Source of the DNA: Bacteroidales bacterium
GTDB taxonomy: Bacteria; Bacteroidota; Bacteroidia; Bacteroidales; UBA932
DNA length: 55,236 nt
Assembly (NCBI GenBank): GCA_015060445.1
Contig: SUYL01000007.1
Coordinates: forward strand, 1 to 55,236
Reading direction: 5' to 3'
Within the stretch, counting starts at the first letter, position 1; each line of letters starts with the position of its first letter. Under the pieces are notes generated by a model. That model was not told the origin of the DNA and did not search any database. It saw only the letters and a program-made list of their open reading frames with translations. Of the stretch, positions 7,936 through 18,007 are shown piece by piece. A program made the position numbers and the translations under genes.

Positions 7936-8724
7936 TCACTTATCTGTATTATATTTTTTATATATCTTTTCTGTAAGGAATTTATAAACCTCCAAGTGCT
8001 CTGCAAATTTCTCGTCAGAGAGTACTTCAATATGTTTGTTTATAGTGTTAGTATCTCCCCGTTTGGCCGGTCCTGTCTGGGACACTGCCGGAGTGTTTAG
8101 AAAAGCTTTTCGTACACTCTCAATGGCGCTAGGAAGAAGAAATACAAAATCCGGATGAGAAATGTCATATGCCAAAGAAAGGGAATAGTTTATGAAATTT
8201 GTTGTAAAAATTGCAGCAGTATGGAACTGCAGCCTTTTATAAGAATCACAAATTTTATATTCGGCTTTTAAAGAATTTACAATATCTACAAGAATTTCCT
8301 TCCCATTGTCGCTGGAGTATTCAAGAAGAAACGGCACAAGTCTTATGTCAATATCCTTGTTCATGCTAAGGGTCATAAGCGGATAGAAAATACCGCAATT
8401 TGTAAGTCCTGCATCACTAAGGACACTCATTGGTGTTGCTCCGCTGGTGTGCACAGTAAAAGCATCCTTATGGGGCAACTGCAATGCTACAGATTTGATT
8501 GCATTGTCACTTACAGCAATAATTGTAATGTCAGAGATTGGAATTGAAGAGAAATCATCAGTTGCAAAAGCATTGCTCCGGCCACGTTTTAGGGCCCTTA
8601 CAACTTTTTCAGCCTTCTCCAGACTCCTTGCACAGACACACTCCACTGAATGGCCGGCCGCCTGTAGGAACAGCGCCATCCTGTATGCAACATTCCCTGC
8701 ACCTATTATATTTATACTGTACAT
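7936..8724 (-). CDS. Rossmann-fold and DUF2520 domain protein
   Basis: A 262-aa protein with an N-terminal NAD(P)-binding fold (IIGAGNVAYRMALFLQAAG, starting near residue 6) and a C-terminal helical domain of the DUF2520 type (LQFHTAAIFTTNFINY). The fold resembles 6-phosphogluconate dehydrogenase and F420-dependent NADP reductase families, so a dehydrogenase or reductase role is plausible, but the substrate is unknown. It leads the cluster with kdsC and maf, its stop practically abutting the kdsC start. It is divergent from the copper ATPase, separated by 94 bp. Confidence 0.8.
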   Translation of the reverse strand: MYSINIIGAGNVAYRMALFLQAAGHSVECVCARSLEKAEKVVRALKRGRSNAFATDDFSSIPISDITIIAVSDNAIKSVALQLPHKDAFTVHTSGATPMSVLSDAGLTNCGIFYPLMTLSMNKDIDIRLVPFLLEYSSDNGKEILVDIVNSLKAEYKICDSYKRLQFHTAAIFTTNFINYSLSLAYDISHPDFVFLLPSAIESVRKAFLNTPAVSQTGPAKRGDTNTINKHIEVLSDEKFAEHLEVYKFLTEKIYKKYNTDK

Positions 8725-8818
8725 AAACAGAAATTTTTGTAGTGTGCAAATTTACAATTTTAGATTTATACTCTCAATTTTTGTTAATTTTACAACACTA
8801 TTTGCATAATTCAAATTA

Positions 8819-11311
8819 ATGAAAAGGAAATATAACATAACCGGAATGAGTTGTGCGGCCTGTTCAATGAGGGTAGAAAAGGCTGTCTCACAAGTGGAAG
8901 GTGTTGAGAGTTGTTCTGTAAATCTCCTTACAAATTCCATGATTGTAGAGGGTAATGCAGGAGATTCTCCAATTATAGAGGCTGTAGTTGGTGCAGGATA
9001 CGGTGCTTGTGTTTCTGAAGAGAGAAAATTACAAGATAATCAACCCCATACCGAGAACAGTAAAGATCTGCAGAATCTTAAAGCTAGGGTGTCATTATCT
9101 TTGATTTTACTCTTTGCACTCATGTACCTCTCTATGGGACATTCCATGTGGGGCTTTCCATTACCTCCGTTCCTGGAGTACAATCCGTTGGCAAATGCCT
9201 TGCTCCAGATGGTATTGGCTGCCGGCATTATGGTTGCAAACATGAAATTCTTCACCAGCGGCATAAAAGGTATTCTACAGGGAGCCCCCAATATGGATAC
9301 ACTCGTATCTCTGGGTTCATCTGCAGCATTCATATACAGTCTCTGCCTTTTGTTCATGATGTCAGATGCGGCAATTAATGGCAACATTCAACAGATACAC
9401 ACTTTGTTGCACAATATGTATTTTGAATCTGCAGCAATGGTTCTGGCATTGGTTACAATTGGTAAAATGCTTGAAGCAAGGGCAAAAGGAAAGACTACGG
9501 ATGCTTTGGAATCCCTCAAGGGGCTCGCTCCAAAGATGGCAGTTGTAATGAGGGATAATGCTGAAATTTCAACTCCTGTTGGGGATATTGTTAAAGGTGA
9601 TATTTTTATAGTAAAACCCGGAGAGACAATTCCTGCAGACGGAACAGTAATTGAAGGTTTCAGCAATATTGATGAATCGGCACTCACAGGTGAAAGCATC
9701 CCTGTTGAGAAAATTGTCGGGAATAAAGTTTCCCAGGGGACAATCAACCTGTTTGGAGTATTGAAGTGCACTGCCGACAAAGTGGGGGAGGAGACCCTCC
9801 TTTCGCAGATTATCAATATGGTAAATGATGCTGCCGCAACAAAGGCACCAATTGCAAAGACTGCAGATAAGGTTGCTGGGGTTTTTGTACCGGCAATTAT
9901 TGCAATTGCGGTCATTACAGTGCTGATCTGGCTCATTTGCGGTGCCCAGATTGGATATGCCCTGGCAAAAGGAATCTCCGTACTCGTAATTAGTTGCCCT
10001 TGCGCCCTTGGCCTTGCAACTCCAGTTGCAATAATGGTGGGAACAGGTGTCGGCGCCCGAAACGGAATCCTCTTCAAGAATGCATCAGCAGTTGAAATGA
10101 CCGGTAAAATCAAATCTGTTGCACTCGACAAAACCGGTACCATTACTAAAGGTGAGCCGGTTGCAACTGATATTCTTACTGCCCCTGAATATGGGAAGGA
10201 AACCTTTCTCAAATATGCAGCCGCACTGGAGAGGTGCAGCGAGCATCCACTTGCCAAAGCCATCTGTAAACTGTGGCCATATGCATCGCCGGAGTATCAG
10301 ATATCAGATTTTCAGGCACTGCCCGGAAATGGAGTTTCCGCAATGGTAGATGGCAAACTGCTTCAGGGAGGAAGCATTATGTTCATGAAAGACAAATGCA
10401 ATATTCCCGACAAATTCCAAAGGGAAGCAGATCTCCTTGCATATAAAGGAAAAACTCCACTTGCCTTTGCCATAGATGGAAAATTCCTTGGAATCATTGC
10501 AGTTGCAGATACATTGAAAGATGACAGCATTGCAGCCGTTGAACAATTGAAGTCATTGGGTATTGCTCCTGTAATGGTAACGGGGGACAACAAGGGAACT
10601 GCGGAATACATTGCATCAATTGTTGGTATAGATTCCGTATATTCCGGAATTCTTCCGGGACAAAAAGAGGGTGTTGTTATGGAATTGCAGAAAAATGGCA
10701 GTACAGCAATGGTAGGAGACGGAATTAATGATGCTCCCGCTCTGGCAAGGGCAGATGTAGGTATTGCCATTGGTGCCGGTTCCGATATAGCAATTGATTC
10801 TGCAGATGTGGTTCTGCTTAAAAACTCCCTTTCAGATGTACCGGCAGCCATAAAATTGGGGAAGGCTACATTAAAGAACATACATGAGAACCTCTTCTGG
10901 GCTTTCAGTTACAATATAATTGGAATCCCTCTTGCTGCAGGGGCTTTTGTCCCCTTGACAGGATGGGAACTGAATCCCATGTTCAGTGCCGCAGCAATGA
11001 GCATTTCAAGTTTTCTTGTGGTATCAAATGCACTGAGACTCAACTTTGTAAAAATTCACAATAAAAATAACGGCTACAATAAAAACAATACTGAAATTAA
11101 GATTGAAAAGATGGAAAAGAGAATGAAAATTGAGGGTATGATGTGCCCTAACTGCGAGAGACATGTAAAGAGAGCCCTCGAGGCCATCCCTGGGGTAGAA
11201 TCTGCAGTTCCGGATTTCAAACAGGGTATTGCAGTTGTAACCCTTTCTGCGGAAGTTCCAGATGAAACACTCAAGGCTGCAGTAGAAGAAGAGGGCTACA
11301 AAGTACTGTAA
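8819..11311 (+). CDS. copA: Copper-translocating P1B-type ATPase with N- and C-terminal HMA domains
   Basis: Exports Cu(I) from the cytoplasm. Domain order in 830 aa: HMA metal-binding domain with CAAC (Cys12, Cys15), eight-helix membrane domain, the CPC ion site (Cys393-Pro-Cys395), the phosphorylation motif DKTGT (Asp437), the ATP-binding SEHPLA motif and GDGINDAPALA. After the last helix comes an Asn/Lys-rich linker and a second complete HMA domain (about 764-830) with MMCPNC (Cys776, Cys779). That C-terminal HMA resembles a free CopZ-type chaperone fused to the pump, and no separate copZ lies nearby. Upstream is an AT-rich region with TATTTGC about 20 bp before the ATG. A strong terminator follows. 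Confidence 0.95.
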   Translation: MKRKYNITGMSCAACSMRVEKAVSQVEGVESCSVNLLTNSMIVEGNAGDSPIIEAVVGAGYGACVSEERKLQDNQPHTENSKDLQNLKARVSLSLILLFALMYLSMGHSMWGFPLPPFLEYNPLANALLQMVLAAGIMVANMKFFTSGIKGILQGAPNMDTLVSLGSSAAFIYSLCLLFMMSDAAINGNIQQIHTLLHNMYFESAAMVLALVTIGKMLEARAKGKTTDALESLKGLAPKMAVVMRDNAEISTPVGDIVKGDIFIVKPGETIPADGTVIEGFSNIDESALTGESIPVEKIVGNKVSQGTINLFGVLKCTADKVGEETLLSQIINMVNDAAATKAPIAKTADKVAGVFVPAIIAIAVITVLIWLICGAQIGYALAKGISVLVISCPCALGLATPVAIMVGTGVGARNGILFKNASAVEMTGKIKSVALDKTGTITKGEPVATDILTAPEYGKETFLKYAAALERCSEHPLAKAICKLWPYASPEYQISDFQALPGNGVSAMVDGKLLQGGSIMFMKDKCNIPDKFQREADLLAYKGKTPLAFAIDGKFLGIIAVADTLKDDSIAAVEQLKSLGIAPVMVTGDNKGTAEYIASIVGIDSVYSGILPGQKEGVVMELQKNGSTAMVGDGINDAPALARADVGIAIGAGSDIAIDSADVVLLKNSLSDVPAAIKLGKATLKNIHENLFWAFSYNIIGIPLAAGAFVPLTGWELNPMFSAAAMSISSFLVVSNALRLNFVKIHNKNNGYNKNNTEIKIEKMEKRMKIEGMMCPNCERHVKRALEAIPGVESAVPDFKQGIAVVTLSAEVPDETLKAAVEEEGYKVL

Positions 11312-11318
11312 ACAAAAA

Positions 11319-11339
11319 AGGGCGTCATGATGACGCCCT
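11319..11339. terminator. Bidirectional terminator between copA and the acyl-CoA dehydrogenase gene
   Basis: AGGGCGTCA (11319-11327) pairs with TGACGCCCT (11331-11339) around a 3-nt loop. A runs precede it and a T-rich stretch follows, so it can serve both convergent genes. Confidence 0.88.
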
Positions 11340-11362
11340 CTATTATTGTTGTCGGGAAGAGG

Positions 11363-13093
11363 TTAGTTCTCTTCTGCTACATACTCATCTTTGATTGCTG
11401 AGAAAGCGGCAAGATCTTCCGGTTTGAAAGCAGCGATATATGATGCCCTCTCGTTGTTCCATGCCTCAGATTTGTTTGTATAAACCTCTGCGCTTCTTGC
11501 AAATGACTCGTCAACTTGTGCGTCAATGAGAAGAAGATAAGACATGATAATATGGGCAGCCATCTCCACAAGCCTTCTTGCGTGGAAATCTATATACTCC
11601 TCACCTTTACCCTGAACCATCTCACAAGCCTGCTCATACTGTGCAGTCATTGCAACAAGTTTCTCTTTAAGTGGTGCATACTCTGGTTTGAACTCCATTG
11701 CCTCATACTCACGTATTTTTGCAAGATACGAACCGTTGGTAACATATCTGATTGCTGCAACTGTCTGCAACTGCGAAGTACCCTCATAAATGGTAAGGAT
11801 TCTTGCATCCCTGTAGAGTCTCTCTACCGGATACTCCTTCATGAAGCCAGAACCGCCATGTACCTGAATTGCGTCGTACGCATTCTGGTTTGCGTACTCA
11901 GAAGACATCATCTTAAGTACAGGTGTGAACATGTCTGCATACTTGCTGTATTTCTTGTTCTCCTGTCTCTCCTCAGGGGTAAGTTTCCTCTCCTCTGCAA
12001 TTGCATTGTAGGCCTTGTACATGTCAACAAATCTTGTTGTTTCGTAAAGGATTGCCCTTGAAGCCTGAAGTTTTGCCTTCATTACTGCAAGAAGTTCATA
12101 AACTGCAGGGAAATTGATGATTGCCTTCTTGTACTGTACACGCTCGTGCGCATACTTCAAAGCCTCTCTATATGCAGCCTCCGACAAACCTACAGACTGG
12201 GCACCTACACCAAGTCTTGCACCGTTCATAAGTGACATTACATATTTGATAAGTCCAAGTTTCCTGTCACCTACAAGTTTTGCAGGGGCATTCTTGAATA
12301 CAAGTTCTGCAGTAGGGGAGCCTTTGATTCCAAGTTTGTTCTCAATACGTCTTACGTTTACTCCGCCCCATTTTTTGTCATATACAAAGTATGAAAGGCC
12401 ACGGCCGTCAGTTGTACCCTCTTCAGATCTTGCAAGTACAAGTTTAATGTCTGCATCACCGTTGGTAATGAATCGTTTTACACCATTGAGCAACCATGTC
12501 TGTTTCTCTTCATCCCAGGTAGCCTTAAGCATTACAGACTGAAGGTCAGAACCTGCATCCGGCTCTGTAAGGTCCATTGAGCATGTCTCACCTTTATTGA
12601 TTCTTGGAAGGAACTCATCCTTAATCTCTTTAGATGCAAATTCATATATTGTCTCTGCACAATCCTGTAGTCCCCAGATGTTTGCGAATCCGGCATCTGC
12701 CCTTGAAACAAGTTCTGCTGCCATTACATAAGGAACCATGCTGAAGTTTAATCCGCCATACTCCCTTGGTAGAGCAAGTCCATATACACCTGCCTGTGTA
12801 AGGGCATCGTGGTTCTGCTGTGTACCTGCTGCATAAGTGATTCTGCCGTTTGCACATACAGGTCCGTCGTGGTCAACCTGCTCTGCATTAGGGGCAAGAA
12901 TTTCACCGCAAATGCCACCAATGATGTCCATTACCCTGTCGTAAGAATCTATTGCATCTTCTACGTTAGCAGGAGCATAATCATATTTGCCGAAATCTTT
13001 GAAATTATCCTCTTTCAGTCCAACAATCTTATCCATAAGAGGATGTTTGAACTGAAATTTCAAATCTGAATTATCTCTATAAAAATTTGCCAT
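11363..13093 (-). CDS. Acyl-CoA dehydrogenase family protein
   Basis: FAD enzyme that oxidises an acyl-CoA to the 2-enoyl-CoA and passes electrons to ETF. The 576-aa chain is longer than the classical 380-aa enzymes and has an extra C-terminal helical region. Recognisable blocks are MDLTEPDAGSDLQ in the middle domain, VHGGSGFMKEYPVERLYRDAR and the nearby IYEGTSQLQ, where the family has its catalytic or structural Glu. It is the third gene of a minus-strand etfB-etfA-acd operon, 2 bp after the etfA stop, which makes the encoded ETF its obvious partner. Chain-length specificity cannot be read from the sequence. Confidence 0.93.
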   Translation of the reverse strand: MANFYRDNSDLKFQFKHPLMDKIVGLKEDNFKDFGKYDYAPANVEDAIDSYDRVMDIIGGICGEILAPNAEQVDHDGPVCANGRITYAAGTQQNHDALTQAGVYGLALPREYGGLNFSMVPYVMAAELVSRADAGFANIWGLQDCAETIYEFASKEIKDEFLPRINKGETCSMDLTEPDAGSDLQSVMLKATWDEEKQTWLLNGVKRFITNGDADIKLVLARSEEGTTDGRGLSYFVYDKKWGGVNVRRIENKLGIKGSPTAELVFKNAPAKLVGDRKLGLIKYVMSLMNGARLGVGAQSVGLSEAAYREALKYAHERVQYKKAIINFPAVYELLAVMKAKLQASRAILYETTRFVDMYKAYNAIAEERKLTPEERQENKKYSKYADMFTPVLKMMSSEYANQNAYDAIQVHGGSGFMKEYPVERLYRDARILTIYEGTSQLQTVAAIRYVTNGSYLAKIREYEAMEFKPEYAPLKEKLVAMTAQYEQACEMVQGKGEEYIDFHARRLVEMAAHIIMSYLLLIDAQVDESFARSAEVYTNKSEAWNNERASYIAAFKPEDLAAFSAIKDEYVAEEN

Positions 13094-13095
13094 AA

Positions 13096-14112
13096 TTATT
13101 TGCTGTGTTTTTTATAAGATGCAATCATCTTAGGTAATACATCATTAAGGTCTCCAATGATTGAGTAATCTGCAATCTGGTGGATAGGGGCATTAGGATC
13201 ATTGTTGATTGAGATGATCATGGATGACTGGTCCATACCTGCAGTGTGCTGTATCTGACCTGAAATACCTACTGATATGAAAAGTTTAGGTCTTACAGTA
13301 ACACCAGTCTGGCCAATCTGTCTCTCATGCTCACAAAAACCTGCGTCAACTGCTGCGCGTGAAGCACCAACCTCTGCACCCAATACTTTTGCAAGTTCGT
13401 GAACCAAAGCGAAATTCTCCTTGCTGCCTACACCGTAACCGCCGGCAACTATTATCTGTGAACCTTTTATGTCAATTTTCTTCTCCTCAATGTGTCTCTC
13501 AATAATTTCAACTGCGTAATCTGCATCTGTAAGGATTGAGTTAACATCTATTCTCTTTACTGTTCCCTGTACTGGGGCTGCAAGAGGCTCCTTCTTCATT
13601 ACACCCTCACGAACGGTAGCCATCTGAGGCCTGTGCTCAGGGTTAACAATAGTAGCAATGATGTTTCCGCCGAATGCAGGACGTATCTGATATAGAAGAT
13701 TGTCCCATTTATTGCCTTTGGTATCCTGATGGTCACCAATCTCAAGTGATGTACAGTCTGCAGTAAGACCGCTGTGCAGGGCACTTGAAATTCTAGGTGC
13801 AAGATCACGTCCTATGCAGGTTGCACCAAAGAGTGCAATCTGAGGCTGTTCCTGTTTGAAAAGTGAAATTGCTATTGATGCATAAGGAAGTGTTCTGAAG
13901 AACTCAAGTTGTTTGTCATCAGCAAGGTGAATTCTCTTTACACCATACTGGTAGAGTTCATTCTGAAGATTCTCAACGTTATATCCAATGAGCAGCGCCT
14001 CCAAATCACAATTGAGTGTCTGTGCCAAAGATCTTGCCTTTGTAAGAAGTTCCAGGCTCACATCGCACAATTTGCCGTTATCTGTTTCGCAAAAAACTAT
14101 AATGTTATTCAT
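13096..14112 (-). CDS. etfA: Electron transfer flavoprotein subunit alpha
   Basis: Alpha subunit of the FAD-containing ETF heterodimer that takes electrons from acyl-CoA dehydrogenase. The C-terminal FAD-binding domain is clear (VAGGYGVGSKENF, GASRAAVDAGFCEHERQIGQTG, VGISGQIQHTAGMDQS). I prefer the ATG at 14112 (338 aa) to the in-frame TTG two codons earlier. It is between etfB and the dehydrogenase gene with short gaps, in one operon. Whether this ETF is a plain carrier or an electron-bifurcating type cannot be decided by eye. Confidence 0.94.
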   Translation of the reverse strand: MNNIIVFCETDNGKLCDVSLELLTKARSLAQTLNCDLEALLIGYNVENLQNELYQYGVKRIHLADDKQLEFFRTLPYASIAISLFKQEQPQIALFGATCIGRDLAPRISSALHSGLTADCTSLEIGDHQDTKGNKWDNLLYQIRPAFGGNIIATIVNPEHRPQMATVREGVMKKEPLAAPVQGTVKRIDVNSILTDADYAVEIIERHIEEKKIDIKGSQIIVAGGYGVGSKENFALVHELAKVLGAEVGASRAAVDAGFCEHERQIGQTGVTVRPKLFISVGISGQIQHTAGMDQSSMIISINNDPNAPIHQIADYSIIGDLNDVLPKMIASYKKHSK

Positions 14113-14142
14113 TTTCAATCAAATTTATGTTTAGTGAATCTG

Positions 14143-15018
14143 TTATCCAATAGTGTGGTTGGCAAGAAGTTCTGAAATCAAGGAGTCAATATCCTCTGCA
14201 GAAGCGGTAAGTTTCTTGGCCTCTTTAGCCTGGAATACTATATTCTCAACTTTCTTCACTTTTGTAGGTGAACCTGCCATACCGTAACTGCTGTCCTCTC
14301 CTCCAACATCTGCGGTACCCCACTCGGTAATTTTAAGATAAGGGTAGTCTGCAAGTGACAGAAGATAGTTTGCTCCTTCTGCAGTATCTTCAGTAACTGT
14401 TCTTGCATATTTGTATTTCATAACCTGTTTGGCGTGACGAGGACGGCATGGTGCCGCAGTAGCATGTACAGTTACAAGACATGGAAGGGTACATGAAACA
14501 ACTTCCACACCCCTCTCAAGCCTTCTCTTGATTACAACTTTTGAATCTGAAATCTCCTGAATCTTCTCAGCATAGGTAACCTGTGGGATGCCAAGTTTCT
14601 CAGCAACCTGTGGACCTACCTGTGCAGTATCACCGTCAATTGCCTGACGTCCTGCAAGGATGATGTCGGGATTAATCTTCTTCACTGCCTGTGAAAGGGC
14701 ATATGAGGTTGCAAGTGTATCTGCACCTGCAAATTTCCTGTCTGTAAGGAGGACTCCGCCGTCTGCGCCTCTGAAAAGTCCTTCCCTTATAATATCCGCA
14801 GCCCTGAAAGGTCCCATTGTGAGCAACAGTACCTCAGAACCCGGATTCTGGTCTTTAATATACAATGCCTGCTCAAGAGCATTCATGTCTTCTGGGTTGA
14901 AAATAGCCGGAAGTGCTGCCCTGTTTACTGTTCCTTCCGGTGTCATAGCATTTTTACCGACATTTCTGGTGTCCGGCACCTGCTTGGCCAGAACAACAAT
15001 CTTCAATTTTTTTGTCAT
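14143..15018 (-). CDS. etfB: Electron transfer flavoprotein subunit beta
   Basis: Beta subunit of ETF and first gene of the etfB-etfA-acd operon. At 291 aa it starts with KIVVLAKQVPDTRNVG and contains the nucleotide-binding VLLLTMGPFRAADIIREGLFRG, the ILAGRQAIDGDTAQVGPQVAE segment and the RRLERGVEVV block, all standard ETF-beta features. The start is the ATG at 15018, 168 bp from the divergent valS. One TGTCGGGA octamer lies inside the gene at 14664, read here as Asn-Pro-Asp. Confidence 0.94.
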   Translation of the reverse strand: MTKKLKIVVLAKQVPDTRNVGKNAMTPEGTVNRAALPAIFNPEDMNALEQALYIKDQNPGSEVLLLTMGPFRAADIIREGLFRGADGGVLLTDRKFAGADTLATSYALSQAVKKINPDIILAGRQAIDGDTAQVGPQVAEKLGIPQVTYAEKIQEISDSKVVIKRRLERGVEVVSCTLPCLVTVHATAAPCRPRHAKQVMKYKYARTVTEDTAEGANYLLSLADYPYLKITEWGTADVGGEDSSYGMAGSPTKVKKVENIVFQAKEAKKLTASAEDIDSLISELLANHTIG

Positions 15019-15112
15019 AATTGTATCAATCTATGCTTTCTCGTATAGGTTTATAGTTTCCAATTTATGTTTTAACAAGCAAATGTACTAACTTTTTTCT
15101 TTAAAATAGAAT

Positions 15113-15142
15113 TTTGCATCATATTTTATTTAATTAACTTTG
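15113..15142 (+). promoter_or_regulatory. Promoter of valS
   Basis: TTTG at 15113-15116 and TAACTTTG at 15135-15142, separated by 18 nt and followed by C, match the Bacteroidota vegetative promoter (TTTG and TAnnTTTG). The ATG is 45 bp downstream. Confidence 0.72.
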
Positions 15143-15186
15143 CATGCTAAACTGTTTTTATAACTTTATAAAGTGTAATTATAAAT

Positions 15187-17940
15187 ATGGAAATTCCAGC
15201 AAAATATAATCCGGCCAACATTGAGGACAAATGGTACGAATACTGGTTGGAAAATAAATTTTTCCACTCAGAACCAAATGATAAAGAGGCATATACAATT
15301 GTTATACCTCCACCCAATGTAACTGGTGTACTTCACATGGGACACATGTTGAACAACACAATTCAGGACATTTTGATTAGAAGAGCAAGAATGAAGGGTA
15401 AAAATGCCTGCTGGGTACCGGGTACTGACCACGCATCAATTGCTACTGAAGCCAAGGTTGTAAAAAAACTTGCAGAGCAGGGAATAAAGAAAAGTGACCT
15501 TACCAGGGATGAGTTCCTCAAGCACGCATGGGAGTGGACAAACGAGCATGGTGGAATTATTCTCAAGCAGTTGCGCAAACTTGGTGCAAGTTGTGACTGG
15601 GACAGGACTGCATTCACTATGGATGAGGAGAGAAGTTCCAGCGTTATAAAGGTATTTGTTGACCTATACAACAAAGGGCTGATTTACCGTGGTCTCAGAA
15701 TGGTAAACTGGGATCCTAAGGCACAGACAGCACTCAGCAATGAAGAGGTTATATATAAGGATGAAAAGAGCAAACTTTACTATTTGAGATATTATGTAGA
15801 TGAGCAGCCGGGCTGTACAGATGGTGAAGAGTCGGGAGCAGTTACACTCAACCCTTCAGATCCATTTGATCCTGCAGTAAAACACCAGATACTGCACAGG
15901 GATGCAGACGGCAGGAGATATGCTGTTGTTGCCACTACCCGTCCTGAGACAATTATGGGTGATACTGCAATGTGCATAAATCCCAAAGACCCTAAAAACA
16001 CCTGGCTCAAAGGGAAAAAAGTGATTGTTCCACTTGTAAACCGTTCAATCCCTGTAATTGAGGACAGATATGTGGAGATAGAGTTTGGTACAGGATGTCT
16101 AAAAGTAACCCCTGCACACGATACAAATGACTACATGCTGGGCAAAACCCATAATCTTGAGACAATAGACATTTTCAATGCAGATGCAACGTTGAGTGAG
16201 GCAGCAGGTATGTACATAGGTATGGACCGTATGGATGTCCGCAAACAGATTGTGAAGGATCTTGAGGCTGCAGGGCTTATGGAGAAAGTGGAGGATTACC
16301 AGAACAAGGTTGGATACTCGGAGAGGAATTCCGATACTGCAGTAGAGCCAAGACTCTGCATGCAGTGGTTCCTGAAGATGCAGCATTTTGCCGACATTGC
16401 ACTTCCACCTGTAATGAACGATGAACTCAAGTTCTATCCTGTAAAATACAAGACCACATACCACAACTGGCTGGACAATATCCAGGACTGGTGTATCAGC
16501 CGCCAACTTTGGTGGGGTCACCGCATCCCAGCATATTTCCTTCCCGACAATGCTGAAGGTGAAGAGAAATTTGTTGTTGCAGAAACTGCAGAGAAGGCTC
16601 TTGAACTTGCAAAAGCCATCCCTGGATATGAAAATATAACAATAGCGGATCTAAGACAGGATGATGATGCCCTTGACACATGGTTCTCTTCTTGGTTATG
16701 GCCACTTTCATTGTTCAACGGTATAAGCAATCCTGGAAATGATGAGATCAATTATTATTATCCTACAAGTGACCTTGTAACAGGACCTGATATCATTTTC
16801 TTCTGGGTTGCCAGAATGATTATGGCTGGCTACGAGTACAACGGCACAATGCCATTCAGAAATGTATATTTTACAGGTATTGTAAGGGACAAACTTGGAC
16901 GCAAGATGTCCAAGTCGCTCGGCAATTCACCTGATCCTCTTGAACTGATTGCAAAATACGGTGCCGATGCTGTACGTATGGGAATGATGCTCTCCGCACC
17001 TGCAGGAAATGATATCCTATTTGATGAAGCATTGTGTGAGCAGGGCCGTAACTTCAACAACAAGATATGGAATGCATTCCGTCTTGTCAGCGGCTGGAAT
17101 GTGGATGCAAATGCGCAGCAACCGGAGAGTGCAGTAGTTGCAGTCAAATGGTTCAATGCAATGCTTGCCAAAGTAAGTGCCGAGATTGAGGACCTCCTTT
17201 CAAAATACAGATTGTCTGAGGCACTGATGGCCATATACAAACTCTTCTGGGACGATTTCTGTGCATGGTACCTTGAAATGGTAAAACCAGCATATGGTGC
17301 CGGAATTGATCCTCAGACCTACAAGGCCACAAAGGGATATTTTGACTCACTCCTGAGAATATTGCATCCGTTTATGCCGTTCATTACCGAGGAGTTGTGG
17401 CAGAATCTGGAACAGCGTAAACCTGGCGATACAATCATGTTCCAGAATGTTGCCGCTGGAGAAGAGTATGATGCCGCACTTCTTGAACAATTTGAAAATG
17501 CTTCACAAATTGTCATGAATGTGAGAAATATCAGGCAATCGAAACAGATTTCTCCTAAGGAGTCTCTTGAGATATTTGCCAAGACACCATACAACCGCTC
17601 TATGGATGCAGTAATAATGAAACTTGCAAACATTTCAAAGATAACTGCAGTTGAAACATTTGATGCAGATGCTCAGGGTGCAAACTTTATGGTAAAGACC
17701 AGCGAATTCTTTGTTCCGCTCAATGAACATATTAATGTAGAGGAGGAGGTTGCAAAGATGAGGGCTGAGATTGAGTATTATGAGAAGTTCCTCAAACAGG
17801 TTAACGGCAAACTTTCCAATGAGAAGTTTGTAAACAATGCACCGGCTAACGTTGTTGCCATGGAGAGGAAGAAGCAGTCTGATGCAACAACAAAACTTGA
17901 GAACCTTCATAACAGAATTGCTTCTTTGTTGAAAAATTAA
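15187..17940 (+). CDS. valS: Valine--tRNA ligase
   Basis: Class I aminoacyl-tRNA synthetase that charges tRNA-Val and edits misactivated threonine. The 917-aa chain has the HIGH-type motif HMGH (50-53), a CP1 editing insertion with [12 protein letters not shown], the KMSKS motif (573-577), an anticodon-binding helical domain ([13 protein letters not shown]) and a C-terminal coiled coil rich in Glu, Lys and Leu that grips the tRNA. It is a single essential gene, with a good promoter upstream and a hairpin downstream. Confidence 0.98.
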   Translation: MEIPAKYNPANIEDKWYEYWLENKFFHSEPNDKEAYTIVIPPPNVTGVLHMGHMLNNTIQDILIRRARMKGKNACWVPGTDHASIATEAKVVKKLAEQGIKKSDLTRDEFLKHAWEWTNEHGGIILKQLRKLGASCDWDRTAFTMDEERSSSVIKVFVDLYNKGLIYRGLRMVNWDPKAQTALSNEEVIYKDEKSKLYYLRYYVDEQPGCTDGEESGAVTLNPSDPFDPAVKHQILHRDADGRRYAVVATTRPETIMGDTAMCINPKDPKNTWLKGKKVIVPLVNRSIPVIEDRYVEIEFGTGCLKVTPAHDTNDYMLGKTHNLETIDIFNADATLSEAAGMYIGMDRMDVRKQIVKDLEAAGLMEKVEDYQNKVGYSERNSDTAVEPRLCMQWFLKMQHFADIALPPVMNDELKFYPVKYKTTYHNWLDNIQDWCISRQLWWGHRIPAYFLPDNAEGEEKFVVAETAEKALELAKAIPGYENITIADLRQDDDALDTWFSSWLWPLSLFNGISNPGNDEINYYYPTSDLVTGPDIIFFWVARMIMAGYEYNGTMPFRNVYFTGIVRDKLGRKMSKSLGNSPDPLELIAKYGADAVRMGMMLSAPAGNDILFDEALCEQGRNFNNKIWNAFRLVSGWNVDANAQQPESAVVAVKWFNAMLAKVSAEIEDLLSKYRLSEALMAIYKLFWDDFCAWYLEMVKPAYGAGIDPQTYKATKGYFDSLLRILHPFMPFITEELWQNLEQRKPGDTIMFQNVAAGEEYDAALLEQFENASQIVMNVRNIRQSKQISPKESLEIFAKTPYNRSMDAVIMKLANISKITAVETFDADAQGANFMVKTSEFFVPLNEHINVEEEVAKMRAEIEYYEKFLKQVNGKLSNEKFVNNAPANVVAMERKKQSDATTKLENLHNRIASLLKN

Positions 17941-17951
17941 TTTGTTTTCAT

Positions 17952-17987
17952 AGTGCCGGGGCTTGCTTTTTGCTGTGTTCCGGCACT
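17952..17987 (+). terminator. Possible terminator after valS
   Basis: AGTGCCGG (17952-17959) pairs with CCGGCACT (17980-17987) across a 20-nt loop. No T run follows, so termination may be partial and some read-through into the calcium ATPase gene is possible. Confidence 0.45.
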
Positions 17988-18007
17988 TGTAACATAACAA
18001 TTCAAGG

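Noticed and set aside
9388-10263. 291-codon open frame opposite copA
   Set aside because: Antisense shadow of the copper ATPase core; low-complexity Ser/Thr/Ala/Ile composition typical of reverse frames.
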